64,000 nt of DNA, taken from contig NZ_AWUK01000010.1 in NCBI RefSeq assembly GCF_000499205.1, positions 372,001-436,000 on the forward strand, given 5' to 3'. The notes below the pieces were generated by a model, which did no database searches, was not told the DNA's origin, and saw only the letters and a program-made list of their open reading frames with translations. The translations under genes were made by a program, and so were the position numbers. Below are positions 8,662 through 17,016 of the stretch, piece by piece (the stretch's first letter is position 1; each line of letters begins with the position of its first letter). This stretch comes from Paenibacillus sp. MAEPY2. Its GTDB lineage: Bacteria; Bacillota; Bacilli; Paenibacillales; Paenibacillaceae.

Positions 8662-9549
8662 ATGTGTAACAGCGCGTACCGCGTGCTTTTATATTATAAG
8701 TTCGTGAAGATTGAAGACCCTGAAACGTTTACGCAAGAACATCTGCAATATTGCAAAGATTTGGGTGTGAAAGGCCGTATTCTGATTGCATCGGAAGGCA
8801 TTAACGGCACTGTATCCGGTACGCCGGAGCAAACGGAGCAATACATGAAGGATATGCACGCCAATCCGCTGTTCAGCGATATGGTGTTCAAGATTGATGA
8901 TGTCGAAGAGCATGCGTTCAAAAAAATATTTGTTCGTCACAAAGCCGAGCTGGTTACGTTCCGCGTGGAGGACGATTTGGACCCTAACGTAATTAGCGGT
9001 AAACGGTTGTCGCCAAAAGAATTTTACGAGCATCTTCAACAGGAGGATGTCATTGTAATTGACGGGCGTAATGACTACGAGTACGAGATTGGTCATTTCA
9101 GGGGAGCGATCCGTCCTGACGTGGAATCGTTCCGTGAATTCCCAGAGTGGATTCGGGAGAACTTGGGTGACATGAAGGACAAAAAGATCATCACCTACTG
9201 TACTGGCGGCATCCGTTGTGAGAAGCTGACCGGGTTCATGATTAACGAAGGTTTCCAGGACGTGGCACAACTTGAGGGCGGAATCGTGACCTACGGCAAG
9301 GATGATGAAGTACAAGGTCGTTTGTTTGATGGCAAATGTTATGTATTTGACGAGCGTATTTCCGTGCCGATTAACCGGACGGATGAAGATATCGTGATTG
9401 CCAGCTGTTATCACTGTGGCACGACGCATGACCGTTACATTAACTGTCCAACCTGCAACCTGCAGCATGTATGCTGTGAGGATTGCGAAGAGACGCATAA
9501 CCGCTTTTGCTCGGATGCCTGCCGGGAGGCAGCACCGGTAACCGCATAA
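8662..9549 (+). CDS. trhO: tRNA uridine(34) hydroxylase, rhodanese family
   Basis: A 295-residue protein of the TrhO (YceA/YbfQ) family, which hydroxylates uridine 34 in tRNA on the way to 5-methoxyuridine-type modifications. It has an N-terminal acylphosphatase-like domain ([18 protein letters not shown]), then a rhodanese domain with the family signature [15 protein letters not shown] containing the catalytic cysteine. A cysteine-rich C-terminus (CYHCG, CPTC, CCEDC) probably binds zinc. The ATG at 8662 follows AGGTGA at a good distance, while the GTG at 8653 is a poorer start. A regulator gene follows 13 bases downstream, probably co-transcribed. A short promoter-terminator unit lies upstream. 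Confidence 0.93.
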   Translation: MCNSAYRVLLYYKFVKIEDPETFTQEHLQYCKDLGVKGRILIASEGINGTVSGTPEQTEQYMKDMHANPLFSDMVFKIDDVEEHAFKKIFVRHKAELVTFRVEDDLDPNVISGKRLSPKEFYEHLQQEDVIVIDGRNDYEYEIGHFRGAIRPDVESFREFPEWIRENLGDMKDKKIITYCTGGIRCEKLTGFMINEGFQDVAQLEGGIVTYGKDDEVQGRLFDGKCYVFDERISVPINRTDEDIVIASCYHCGTTHDRYINCPTCNLQHVCCEDCEETHNRFCSDACREAAPVTA

Positions 9550-9562
9550 GCAGGGAGAGCAG

Positions 9563-10210
9563 GTGCTGATCGTGAAGCGCGAAGAGGAACGAACGACGCG
9601 TGAACGGATTTTGTTCATGCTGAAGCAGCAAGGCACAATGACCGCAAGGGAAATGACAGCCGAGCTTGGTCTGACCGGCATGGCGATTCGCCGTCATCTG
9701 ACGGCACTGGAGCAGGATGGATGGATTGAGGTTCGGGAAGCCAGAGCCACAGCCGGACGCCCATCTTCCGTATACCATTTGACGGTACGCGGGGATAATT
9801 TTTTTCCAAAATCATATTCATCACTGACCCTGGAACTTCTGGAGGAACTGTCCGATTCAGCGGGAAGCGGTGTCGTGGATGCGTTGTTTGAGAGCCGCCG
9901 GGACAAGCTACTTCGGAGTGGATTGCCGCAGATGAAAGGCCAGGACCTGGCAGGACGTGTCGAGGAACTAGCGCGCATTCAGAATGCAAACGGATATATG
10001 GCCGATGCTTCCACGGAAGAGGATGGCACCTATGTACTGACCGAGCTGAACTGCCCGATTGTGCAGGTAGCGAGTGTTTATAAACAGGCTTGCCGCTGTG
10101 AGCTGGAGCTTTTCCGTTCCTTGCTGCAGGCGGATGTGGAGCGCACTGAATGCTATGCGGACGGTGGTAAGAAATGTACGTATCAGATTCGCGAAGCGGC
10201 TGGGAATTAA
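9563..10210 (+). CDS. SufR-like HTH regulator with C-terminal cysteines
   Basis: A 215-residue regulator. Residues about 10-60 form a winged helix-turn-helix (GTMTAREMTAELGLTGMAIR), and the GRPSSVYHLT segment that follows is typical of SufR-like proteins. The C-terminal part carries cysteines in the pattern C-x12-C-x-C-x17-C-x7-C (about residues 162-205). This resembles, but does not exactly match, the iron-sulfur ligand region of SufR. It probably senses a metal or iron-sulfur cluster (inference). The GTG start at 9563 has AGGGAG five bases upstream and lies 13 bases after trhO. A terminator follows at once. Confidence 0.8.
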   Translation: MLIVKREEERTTRERILFMLKQQGTMTAREMTAELGLTGMAIRRHLTALEQDGWIEVREARATAGRPSSVYHLTVRGDNFFPKSYSSLTLELLEELSDSAGSGVVDALFESRRDKLLRSGLPQMKGQDLAGRVEELARIQNANGYMADASTEEDGTYVLTELNCPIVQVASVYKQACRCELELFRSLLQADVERTECYADGGKKCTYQIREAAGN

Positions 10211-10229
10211 TGGGTTTGAGAGAAAAAGG

Positions 10230-10262
10230 GATTGTTTCGATTCGTCGAAGCAGTCTTTTTTT
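10230..10262 (+). terminator. Terminator of trhO-regulator operon
   Basis: Eleven-base-pair stem GATTGTTTCGA/TCGAAGCAGTC with four-base loop and eight T. Confidence 0.8.
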
Positions 10263-10276
10263 GCTGAAAAAAAGTG

Positions 10277-10317
10277 ACGTAATTACGTTATTTTTAGTAT
10301 TAGATGCGTGTTATAAT
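10277..10317 (+). promoter_or_regulatory. Extended -10 promoter with ACGTAATTACGT palindrome
   Basis: A perfect 12-base palindrome ACGTAATTACGT (10277-10288) lies where a -35 box would be for the extended -10 element TGTTATAAT (TATAAT at 10312-10317). A protein bound at the palindrome would be well placed to control this promoter, which faces the small gene at 10432. Confidence 0.45.
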
Positions 10318-10431
10318 TAAATTAACATCCGGTGCATCTACATCTTAGATTTGTTTGGACTCTGGAAAGGTTTTGAATGCGTAGTGTTTTTGTGTAAATT
10401 TTTCGTTCAACTTATTAGACGGGAGGCGTTA

Positions 10432-10791
10432 ATGATGCACGAACCGGAACCGGCTTTGAAAAAAGCCATGAGTGTATTGGAGTTTCTGAGCCAGGATGAG
10501 CAAGCACGTCAACGATACATCGACCGTCAGAAATTTCTATGGGATGAAGCTTCCATGATTGAGGGCGCACGAGAAGAAGGTCTTAAGAAAGGCCTAGAGG
10601 AAGGCATCCAAAAAGGAATTGAAGAAGGAATCAAAGAAGGCATCAAAGAAGGCATCAAAGAAGGAGAAGCAGAGAGTAAACGAAAAATTGCACTCAACAT
10701 GCTGTCTCTGGGCATTGAGTTAGACATCATCATCAAAGCTACCGGGTTAACACCTGTTGAAATTGAAGAATTACAGACAGAACAAAAGTGA
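10432..10791 (+). CDS. Rpn/PD-(D/E)XK transposase-like C-terminal remnant
   Basis: A 119-residue protein that matches only the C-terminal tail of Rpn-type (PD-(D/E)XK, DUF4351-like) recombination-promoting nucleases. It has a helical ALKKAMSVLEFLSQDEQARQ segment, a charged repeat region (EEGIKEGIKEGIKEG), and an end region with ALNMLSLGIELDIIIKATGL that resembles the usual small C-terminal helical domain. The nuclease domain is absent. The gene nevertheless has a strong GGGAGG site before its ATG, its own promoter and a terminator, so it may still be expressed as a free C-terminal domain. The frame is open to 10351, but no ribosome site supports that start. Confidence 0.6.
   Translation: MMHEPEPALKKAMSVLEFLSQDEQARQRYIDRQKFLWDEASMIEGAREEGLKKGLEEGIQKGIEEGIKEGIKEGIKEGEAESKRKIALNMLSLGIELDIIIKATGLTPVEIEELQTEQK
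10627..10662 (+). repeat. 12-bp tandem repeat coding for GIKE
   Basis: About three copies of GGCATCAAAGAA (the first with A for C) within the small gene. Repeats of this kind are prone to slippage and change the length of the charged helix. Confidence 0.7.
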
Positions 10792-10840
10792 GCTGAGGCC
10801 GATATACATCGGGAGAGATGGACCGGTGGCCTTTCCCCTA

Positions 10841-10875
10841 AGACTTTCCGCTTGATTTGCGGAGGTCTTTTTTTG
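10841..10875 (+). terminator. Rho-independent terminator
   Basis: Stem AGACTTTCCGC/GCGGAGGTCT with a seven-base loop and seven or more T, about 50 bases after the Rpn-like gene. Confidence 0.85.
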
Positions 10876-10936
10876 TTTTATGTAATGTTTTCTCTCACGT
10901 ATCTGCAAAGAAACCAAATTGGAAGCGGTTCAACCA

Positions 10937-10965
10937 TTGACGGGAAACAGGTCGCACCTTAATAT
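10937..10965 (+). promoter_or_regulatory. Sigma-A promoter of ABC importer operon
   Basis: TTGACG, 17-base spacer, TAATAT. The implied transcript would carry a leader of about 180 bases before the first gene. I see no T-box signature, no intrinsic terminator and no known riboswitch core in that leader. The gap 10792-11149 holds the terminator, this promoter and the leader. Confidence 0.6.
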
Positions 10966-11149
10966 TAGGGAAACAATGAATTATCAACACGGGTCATGGA
11001 CTTCAGTCGCATGAGGAGAGTCTATATTTGTCTGCTTTTGTCGGTCAAAGCAACAATGCGTTGAAGCGTTCGTTTTGTCCCGCCCTATCGTGTCACTTGG
11101 ATAACGATGAGGGTATCAACATTTTAGAAGATGGAGAGGGGTTTCACAC

Positions 11150-12199
11150 ATGAAAAAGAAATTCTGGATGTCCTTAATGATGGTTGCATCTATGATCGTA
11201 GCGGCTGGTTGCGGAAATAACAGCGGCGGTAGCACAACGACCGAGGGATCAGGCAGCACAACAAGTGAAGGCACTGCGGAGAAATCGTATCGCATCGCGA
11301 TCTCGCAGATCGTTGAGCATCCATCACTGGATGCCACACGTGAAGGATTTATTGCAGCGCTGAAGGATGCAGGCCTTGAAGAGAACAAAAACCTGACGAT
11401 TGATTACAATAACGCGCAAGGGGATTCAACGAACAACCTGTCCATTGCCCAGAAGATTGCGGGAGATTCCAAAAATGACCTGGTCCTGGGGATTGCAACA
11501 CCATCCGCATTGGCTTTGGCTCAACAAGTAAAGGACAAGCCATTGCTCTTCGCAGCGGTGACGGACCCGCTGGGTGCCAAGCTGGTGAGTGACATGGATA
11601 AGCCAGGTGGTAATGTAACGGGTGCATCGGATACGAATCCGGAGGCCATCGTGCAGTTGGCTGATTTTATCGCCAAATATTTGCCGGATGTGAAGACGGT
11701 AGGTCTGGTTATTAACGAGGGTGAACCGAATGCGGTTGTAATGGCGAACAATGCGGAGAAAGCGCTGGCGACACATAATATCAAGCTGGTCAAAGCACCC
11801 GTAACAAACACATCCGAAGTTAAACAGGCAACCGATTCTCTGGTTGGAAAAGTGGATGCCTTCTATATCACGCTGGATAACTCGGTAGTTAGTGCAGTGG
11901 ATACAATTATCCAGACAGCAAACAAAAATAAAATTCCGTTCTTCTCCAGTGACCGCGATACCGTGGAAAAAGGAGCTTTCGCAACCGTAGGCTTCAAATA
12001 CTACGATCACGGATATCAGGTTGGTGAAATGGCTGCGGACATTTTGAAAAATGGTACAAAACCGGGTGACATGAAAGTCACTGTACCGGACAAGCTGGAT
12101 CTGATCCTTAACCTGAAGGCTGCTGAAGCTCAAGGCATCACCGTTACCGATGAGATGAAGGCAGAAGTGAAGGATAAGGACAACAACATTATTCAATAA
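11150..12199 (+). CDS. ABC transporter substrate-binding lipoprotein
   Basis: A 349-residue lipoprotein with signal peptide and lipobox VAAGC (Cys about 21), followed by a Ser/Thr/Gly-rich tether and a type I periplasmic-binding fold. It belongs to the ABC_sub_bind (TrpX-like) family, shown by YRIAISQIVEHPSLDATREG, LVLGIATPSALAL and GGNVTGASDTNPEA. Streptococcal relatives import tryptophan, but other members bind different amino acids or nucleoside-like ligands, so the substrate is open. A permease and an ATPase follow in the same operon. Two hairpins after the stop may make this transcript more abundant than the rest. Confidence 0.9.
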   Translation: MKKKFWMSLMMVASMIVAAGCGNNSGGSTTTEGSGSTTSEGTAEKSYRIAISQIVEHPSLDATREGFIAALKDAGLEENKNLTIDYNNAQGDSTNNLSIAQKIAGDSKNDLVLGIATPSALALAQQVKDKPLLFAAVTDPLGAKLVSDMDKPGGNVTGASDTNPEAIVQLADFIAKYLPDVKTVGLVINEGEPNAVVMANNAEKALATHNIKLVKAPVTNTSEVKQATDSLVGKVDAFYITLDNSVVSAVDTIIQTANKNKIPFFSSDRDTVEKGAFATVGFKYYDHGYQVGEMAADILKNGTKPGDMKVTVPDKLDLILNLKAAEAQGITVTDEMKAEVKDKDNNIIQ

Positions 12200-12204
12200 C
12201 CTGA

Positions 12205-12266
12205 CCGGAGAATCCTCCGGCAGTACGGATGCGAGGCGGACGTGCAGGCGGGTTCGCCTCATTCTT
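12205..12266 (+). promoter_or_regulatory. Intra-operon hairpins after binding-protein gene
   Basis: Hairpin CCGGAG-aatc-CTCCGG (12205-12220) and a larger GAGGCG/CGCCTC hairpin (12233-12260) followed by ATTCTTTTC. The second resembles a weak terminator. Such structures commonly stabilise the binding-protein mRNA or reduce read-through into the permease gene. Confidence 0.5.
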
Positions 12267-12290
12267 TTCGATAGACAGGGAGGAAGCAAT

Positions 12291-13211
12291 GTGAATTTGA
12301 CTTGGGGTTCAATTGAAGGGGCAATCGAGCTTGGATTGTTGTATGCACTGATGGCACTGGGTGTATATATTACATTCCGTATACTGGACTTCCCCGATCT
12401 CACCGTAGACGGAAGTTTTACAACAGGAGGCGCAATCGCGGCGGTCATGATATCCAACGACTTCTCTCCTTGGCTCGCTTGCTTGGCAGCAATGGCTGGA
12501 GGTATGTTGGCTGGAGCTTGTACAGGTCTGCTGCACACCAAAGGCAAAATTAACGGGCTGTTATCCGGCATTTTGATGATGATTGCCTTATATTCGATTA
12601 ATATGCGTATTCTTGGCGCACCGAATAAATCCATTATGGGCATGGACAACCCCTTCTCGGGTGAGCATGTCATGATCATCATTATTGTGGTTGTGCTGGT
12701 GTTCAAAATCATGCTGGATCTGTTCATGAAAACAGATATTGGTCTGGCCCTGCGCGCAACAGGTGACAACAAACGCATGATTCGCAGTTTTGGTGCAAAT
12801 ACGGATGTCACCACCATTGTTGGTGTCAGTCTGTCCAACGGACTTGTTGCCCTGTCTGGAGCATTTATTGCGCAGCAATCCGGTTTTGCAGACATCACGA
12901 TGGGGATTGGGATGATTGTCATCGGACTGGCCTCCGTTATTATCGGGGAAGCCATTCTGGGTGCAAGAACCGTATTTTGGGCCACACTGGCGGCCGTCGT
13001 CGGTTCAATTATTTACCGGATTGTGGTCGCGATCGCACTCCAGGTTGAATGGTTCGACACATCCGATCTGAAGCTGATTACCGCGGTGATCGTTATTATC
13101 GCACTTGTTTTTCCAACTATGCAGCGCTCCATGAAGCAGAAAAGTTTGGCTCGCAAACGAACTGAAGAGCTTATGGGCTCGTCGGGCCAACAGGCGAAGG
13201 GAGGCATGTGA
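12291..13211 (+). CDS. ABC transporter permease (TrpY-like)
   Basis: A 306-residue integral membrane protein with eight or nine hydrophobic segments, of the BPD_transp_2 (LivH/RbsC-like) superfamily. GLLYALMALGVYITFRILDF at the N-terminus is typical of the permeases that accompany ABC_sub_bind proteins. The start is GTG with GGGAGGA upstream. It forms the membrane channel of the importer whose binding protein precedes it and whose ATPase overlaps its end. Confidence 0.9.
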   Translation: MNLTWGSIEGAIELGLLYALMALGVYITFRILDFPDLTVDGSFTTGGAIAAVMISNDFSPWLACLAAMAGGMLAGACTGLLHTKGKINGLLSGILMMIALYSINMRILGAPNKSIMGMDNPFSGEHVMIIIIVVVLVFKIMLDLFMKTDIGLALRATGDNKRMIRSFGANTDVTTIVGVSLSNGLVALSGAFIAQQSGFADITMGIGMIVIGLASVIIGEAILGARTVFWATLAAVVGSIIYRIVVAIALQVEWFDTSDLKLITAVIVIIALVFPTMQRSMKQKSLARKRTEELMGSSGQQAKGGM

Positions 13212-13213
13212 TC

Positions 13214-14008
13214 ATGCTTGAGATTACACAAGTGACCAAGCTGTTTAATCCGGGAACTACGGACGAGAAAACTGCCCTGGTCGGCGTGAACCTGACGATG
13301 AATCCGGGAGACTTTGTGACGGTGATTGGCAGTAACGGCGCGGGTAAATCAACGTTAATGAACATTATCTCAGGGGTGATGAAGCCCGACATGGGTGATG
13401 TGCTGATCAATGACCGTTCCATCAAAAGCCTGCCTGAGCATAAGCGCAGCAGCTGGATTGGCCGCGTCTTTCAGGACCCGATGGCGGGTACGGCACCGCA
13501 TATGTCCATTGAGGAGAACATGGCGATGGCGTACAAACGGGGCAAAGGCCGCGGACTGGGTTTCGGAGTTACCCGCGCCAGACGGGAGATTTTCAACGCC
13601 CAGTTGGAGAAGCTCGGTATTGGGCTCGACAAACGCCCCAATGCCAAGGTTGGTCTGCTATCCGGTGGTGAACGCCAGGCGCTCAGCCTGCTGATGGCGA
13701 CATTCACTCAGCCGCAGATTCTGCTGTTGGATGAGCACACGGCTGCGCTTGACCCCTCCCGTGCGGAGCTGATTACTGCATTGACCGAAACGCTTGTACG
13801 TGAGATGAGACTCACTACCCTGATGGTCACACACAATATGGAGCAGGCCATTCGTCTGGGCAATCGTCTAATTATGATGGATAAAGGCCGGATTATTCTG
13901 GACGTTAGCGAGGAGCGAAAGCGCACGCTGACTGTCCCGGAGCTGTTGGGTGAATTTGAACGTATCAGCGGCAAAAAAATGGCGGATGATCGCGTAGTGC
14001 TGGGTTAA
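13214..14008 (+). CDS. ABC transporter ATP-binding protein (TrpZ-like)
   Basis: A 264-residue ATPase with Walker A GSNGAGKS (about residue 41), signature LLSGGERQALSLLMA (about 147), Walker B QILLLDEHTAALDP and the switch histidine in TLMVTHN. The stretch DEHTAALDP is characteristic of the ATPases that pair with TrpX-like importers. The ATG at 13214 is preferred over the overlapping GTG at 13208 because GGGAGG lies nine bases upstream. It is the last gene of the operon, with a terminator after it. Confidence 0.92.
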   Translation: MLEITQVTKLFNPGTTDEKTALVGVNLTMNPGDFVTVIGSNGAGKSTLMNIISGVMKPDMGDVLINDRSIKSLPEHKRSSWIGRVFQDPMAGTAPHMSIEENMAMAYKRGKGRGLGFGVTRARREIFNAQLEKLGIGLDKRPNAKVGLLSGGERQALSLLMATFTQPQILLLDEHTAALDPSRAELITALTETLVREMRLTTLMVTHNMEQAIRLGNRLIMMDKGRIILDVSEERKRTLTVPELLGEFERISGKKMADDRVVLG

Positions 14009-14063
14009 ATTCTGGGATCACCTTGCTTGCGATCAGCGAAGAGAGCCCGCCCATCTCAATACA

Positions 14064-14093
14064 AAACCTTTTGCGTTCTCGCAAAGGGTTTTT
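14064..14093 (+). terminator. Rho-independent terminator
   Basis: Stem ACCTTTTGCG/CGCAAAGGGT with a four-base loop, then TTTTTG, 56 bases after the ABC ATPase gene. Confidence 0.85.
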
Positions 14094-14152
14094 GTGGTAT
14101 GTTGAAATAGAATAAGGACTACAATTAGTTAGCATACATAGGAGGGCCAAGC

Positions 14153-15331
14153 ATGTCGTTACAATTCGATGAAGGAACATACACCGTAACCCGGCGTACC
14201 GATTCCATTCGCCTGCTCGCGAAGGAATTTGCGCTGCTGCATTTTCTGTATGAGAACAAGGAAAAAGCCTTTACTCGCAGTCAACTCCTGGACCGGGTAT
14301 GGCCCTTGGAATATCCGGTCGAACGCACTGTGGATGATCACGTGTACCGTTTGCGAAAGAAACTGAAGCGTTGGGAAGAAATTGCATTGGATACCGTGCG
14401 CGGCTATGGTTACAGGCTTAATATTCGAGCTAATATGGCGATACTGCCCTCCAACCCTTCCGCTCAAGATCAGGAGATGAGAGAAGTAATCCATGGCTTG
14501 TTCCGCAAATATCATCTGTACGGGCAGGGGAAATCGATGCTCACGCTGCTGGATCAGCAAGAAGCGCTGGGCATTGAGGTTGATTCATTCTATCAGCTGT
14601 ACATCCATTTTATTGTGGGAGATCTGGAATGGCTCATTACAACGACGGAAATTCCTTTGGAGGAACGTTTGTATTGGCTGCTGATTTTTACACATGCCCT
14701 GATTGAACCCTCGGAGAGTTTGCTATTGTACGAAAAGGCTCTGAATTCATCCGCATTGTCTGCGGATCAGCATCGTGAACTTCGTATTCTGAACATTGTT
14801 GAAGTCTATGCAGAGGTGGGTCAGTATGAACGAGCCAAAGCCCGACTCATGGAAACGTATCATGTGATGGAGAAAGATGAATTGATCCATTTCAGACTTC
14901 CGGTCAAGCTCTCAGCGTTGTATGTGGAACTGTGGGGTGGCAGCGGCGAAGCGGTAGAGGATCAGATGGCTGTCCTGCGTTCCGGGTTGAAAGATGCGCC
15001 ATACTTGCGGGAAATCGGACGTTTTCAGATTATGGAAGGCCTATGGTTGCTCAGACAGGGTCGAATCCGTGAGGCAGAGCCAAGAATGGACGATGGTCTC
15101 GACGTATTGAAAATGACACTGAACGCACCGCTATATCTTAATTCCGCTTACCAGATATTGTTGTTCATGGCACATCACCGGATAGAGGGGCGCCTTCAAA
15201 GCAAATACCGTCAAGTCCATGCGGAAATCTCCAAAAGTTACGGTGTGCCTGCTTATGGGCAGCAAATTTTGACCGAAATCTCCACTTTTTTATCCCCCTT
15301 TCCTCCAGCCTCTGATCTTCCTCTGATATAA
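14153..15331 (+). CDS. Winged-helix regulator with TPR-like C-terminus
   Basis: A 392-residue protein. Residues about 1-90 form an OmpR/PhoB-type winged helix (RLLAKEFALLHFLYENKEKA, RTVDDHVYRLRKKLKRW and GYGYRL are typical), but there is no receiver domain. The remainder is alpha-helical with TPR-like repeats (residues about 100-380), the layout of SARP/BTAD-like regulators that sense a partner protein or small ligand. The start has GGAGG upstream. An MFS transporter gene follows 72 bases downstream on the same strand, with an inverted repeat between them. The regulator probably controls that transporter (inference). Confidence 0.85.
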   Translation: MSLQFDEGTYTVTRRTDSIRLLAKEFALLHFLYENKEKAFTRSQLLDRVWPLEYPVERTVDDHVYRLRKKLKRWEEIALDTVRGYGYRLNIRANMAILPSNPSAQDQEMREVIHGLFRKYHLYGQGKSMLTLLDQQEALGIEVDSFYQLYIHFIVGDLEWLITTTEIPLEERLYWLLIFTHALIEPSESLLLYEKALNSSALSADQHRELRILNIVEVYAEVGQYERAKARLMETYHVMEKDELIHFRLPVKLSALYVELWGGSGEAVEDQMAVLRSGLKDAPYLREIGRFQIMEGLWLLRQGRIREAEPRMDDGLDVLKMTLNAPLYLNSAYQILLFMAHHRIEGRLQSKYRQVHAEISKSYGVPAYGQQILTEISTFLSPFPPASDLPLI

Positions 15332-15340
15332 CGCCCTTAT

Positions 15341-15384
15341 GATTACAGCCAAGGAATATACAAGTCAGCAACAAGGCTGTAATC
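15341..15384. promoter_or_regulatory. Inverted repeat GATTACAGCC-N24-GGCTGTAATC
   Basis: Perfect ten-base arms between the winged-helix regulator and the MFS gene, ending five bases before the MFS ribosome site. It could be a DNA operator or an mRNA hairpin acting on translation. Confidence 0.45.
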
Positions 15385-15403
15385 AAGGGAGGAAGTATAA
15401 CGT

Positions 15404-16747
15404 ATGACCGTCATTTCCAATGACCCCAATTCATCATCCATTCCGTCCAATGGTTCATCCAAAAGCCTATGGACCAACTTCCGCTTCATGCGGATGTTTA
15501 TTGCGTATGCGCTCGCGACCTTTGGCGATTGGTTTGATGCACTGGCGATCCAAGTAATGGTCGCTTATCGTTGGGGTGCTGATCCGCTGATCATTGCCCT
15601 TATTCCGGTATGTATGGCTGTTCCGGGTATATTGTTGGGTTCTGTTGCAGGGGCACTCGCCGATCGGCTGCATAAGGTAAAAATCATGATGCTTTGTGAT
15701 GTGATCACCGTTCTGCTAACGATTGCCATTCTCTTCGCGCCAAGTGCGGGCTGGCTGCTCCCGCTGCTTGCTCTTCGGGCCATGATGGGCGTATTCCATG
15801 TGCCAGCCCAGCAGGCGTTGACACGACAGGTAGTGGCAGAGGAACATCTGTTTCAGGCATCGTCGCTGAATGGTTTTGTGAACCAATGCTCCAAAGTGGC
15901 GGGACCGCTGCTGGGCGCAGTCATTCTGGCTGTATTTTCACCGCAAGTCTGTATTTTAATCAATGCTTGTACGCGTCTGTTGTCCGGAGCTGTGTTATGG
16001 CCTTTACGGCGTTTAACCGAGGAGTCGGAACCGTCTGCATCGGACGGCAGTCCTATGGAAACAGCGGAGACCGCGGAGTCCTTATTCACCCAATGGCAAA
16101 GGGGCTGGCGTTTTATCCATAAGAGTCGTACCCTTCTGAGTACGATTATGTTTGGCTGCTTTGGATTAATGGCGATCCTCATGATTGATTACCAGTTTAC
16201 GACGCTGTTTCGGGAGATCAAGCCGGGCAACGAAGCTCTGATCGGCTGGCTGGGATCATCTGCGGGAGCCGGCGCGGTTCTGGTTATTTTGCTATTGAAT
16301 CGGCTTCCTCGAATCGGGTATGGCTGGGGGCTAGGTGGAGGATATGTGCTGATTGGTGCCGGAATTGGTGCGCTGGGCTGGATCGGTCCACACACGTCTG
16401 AGATCTGGGTCATCATATGGGGGCTCTGCATCGGGCTGGGCAATGGCCTCTTTATGGTGACGTTGAATTACCTGCTGCAAAAAGAAACCCCTCCTGCCTA
16501 TGTAGGCCGTGTATTCGGTATTCAAAACTCGCTTTCCAGTGTCGTGCTGGTCGTTGCTCCACTTGCTGGCGGTGCCTTGATTCGGAGTGTGGGACCCAGT
16601 CCCACATTTCAATATATCGGCATAGCGACACTGGCCATTGGTGTGGCAGGCATGCTGCTGCAACGTATCTTATGGGAGGGGAAACAGCCGCATCCAACAG
16701 AGTCGACTGGAGGAGAGCTTGGGCAAAAATCCGTCAGACAGCCGTGA
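15404..16747 (+). CDS. MFS transporter
   Basis: A 447-residue protein with about twelve membrane segments, of the MFS-3/enterobactin-exporter-like group. Support comes from FRMFIAYALATFGDWFDALA at the start, VPGILLGSVAGALADR (the loop 2-3 motif) and GRVFGIQNSLSSVVLVVAPL in the second half. Relatives export drugs, siderophores or macrolides. The cargo is unknown. The upstream winged-helix gene and the inverted repeat suggest substrate-dependent control. GGGAGG lies 13 bases before the ATG. A hairpin follows the gene. Confidence 0.88.
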   Translation: MTVISNDPNSSSIPSNGSSKSLWTNFRFMRMFIAYALATFGDWFDALAIQVMVAYRWGADPLIIALIPVCMAVPGILLGSVAGALADRLHKVKIMMLCDVITVLLTIAILFAPSAGWLLPLLALRAMMGVFHVPAQQALTRQVVAEEHLFQASSLNGFVNQCSKVAGPLLGAVILAVFSPQVCILINACTRLLSGAVLWPLRRLTEESEPSASDGSPMETAETAESLFTQWQRGWRFIHKSRTLLSTIMFGCFGLMAILMIDYQFTTLFREIKPGNEALIGWLGSSAGAGAVLVILLLNRLPRIGYGWGLGGGYVLIGAGIGALGWIGPHTSEIWVIIWGLCIGLGNGLFMVTLNYLLQKETPPAYVGRVFGIQNSLSSVVLVVAPLAGGALIRSVGPSPTFQYIGIATLAIGVAGMLLQRILWEGKQPHPTESTGGELGQKSVRQP

Positions 16748-16784
16748 TATCGTTGTTGCGGTAAAAAGAAGAGGAACGATGAAT

Positions 16785-16817
16785 AGCCGCTTTCGGACTT
16801 AACCGGAAGCGGCTGTT
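16785..16817 (+). terminator. Hairpin after MFS gene
   Basis: Stem AGCCGCTTTCGG/CCGGAAGCGGCT with a six-base loop, followed only by GTTTCC, so it is a weak terminator. It also faces the minus-strand cluster and may serve both. Confidence 0.55.
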
Positions 16818-16838
16818 TCCATGAAATAGGGCAGTATA

Positions 16839-17016
16839 TCATGCTTCCCACCAGGAGAAATAGGAAGTGGAGGCCATGAGTCCCCCCACAGTAAGAGAGC
16901 CGCTGACGGATAAATTAATGGACTGGCCTGGAGGAACCACGCAACGTCCTAACTCATTAGATAGAAATGGACCTACCTGCGGCGAGTTGCTGTGCCGTGA
17001 TTTGGGCCCATCCCAA
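16839..17016 (-). pseudogene. Possible small protein gene broken by frameshift
   Basis: Directly after the methyltransferase stop, a TTG codon (17016) opens a frame reading (M)GWAQITAQQLAAGRSISI and stopping at 16957. In another frame the sequence then continues as SNELGRCVVPPGQSINLSVS and SGSLTVGGLMASTSYFSWWE, ending at 16839. The two pieces join smoothly at the serine-isoleucine stretch if two bases are restored near 16960. Together they would make a small beta-rich protein of about 58 residues. I do not recognise a family. It could also be chance, or two unrelated frames. Confidence 0.35.

Noticed and set aside
8689..9681. A 330-codon minus-strand frame across trhO
   Set aside because: It is antisense to a well-supported gene and matches no family.
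10966..11149. T-box leader before the TrpX-like importer
   Set aside because: No T-box core sequence and no terminator/antiterminator pair could be found.
11426..12985. A 519-codon open frame on the minus strand
   Set aside because: It lies opposite the binding-protein and permease genes, has no recognisable domain or ribosome site, and its composition reflects the codon pattern of the genes on the other strand.
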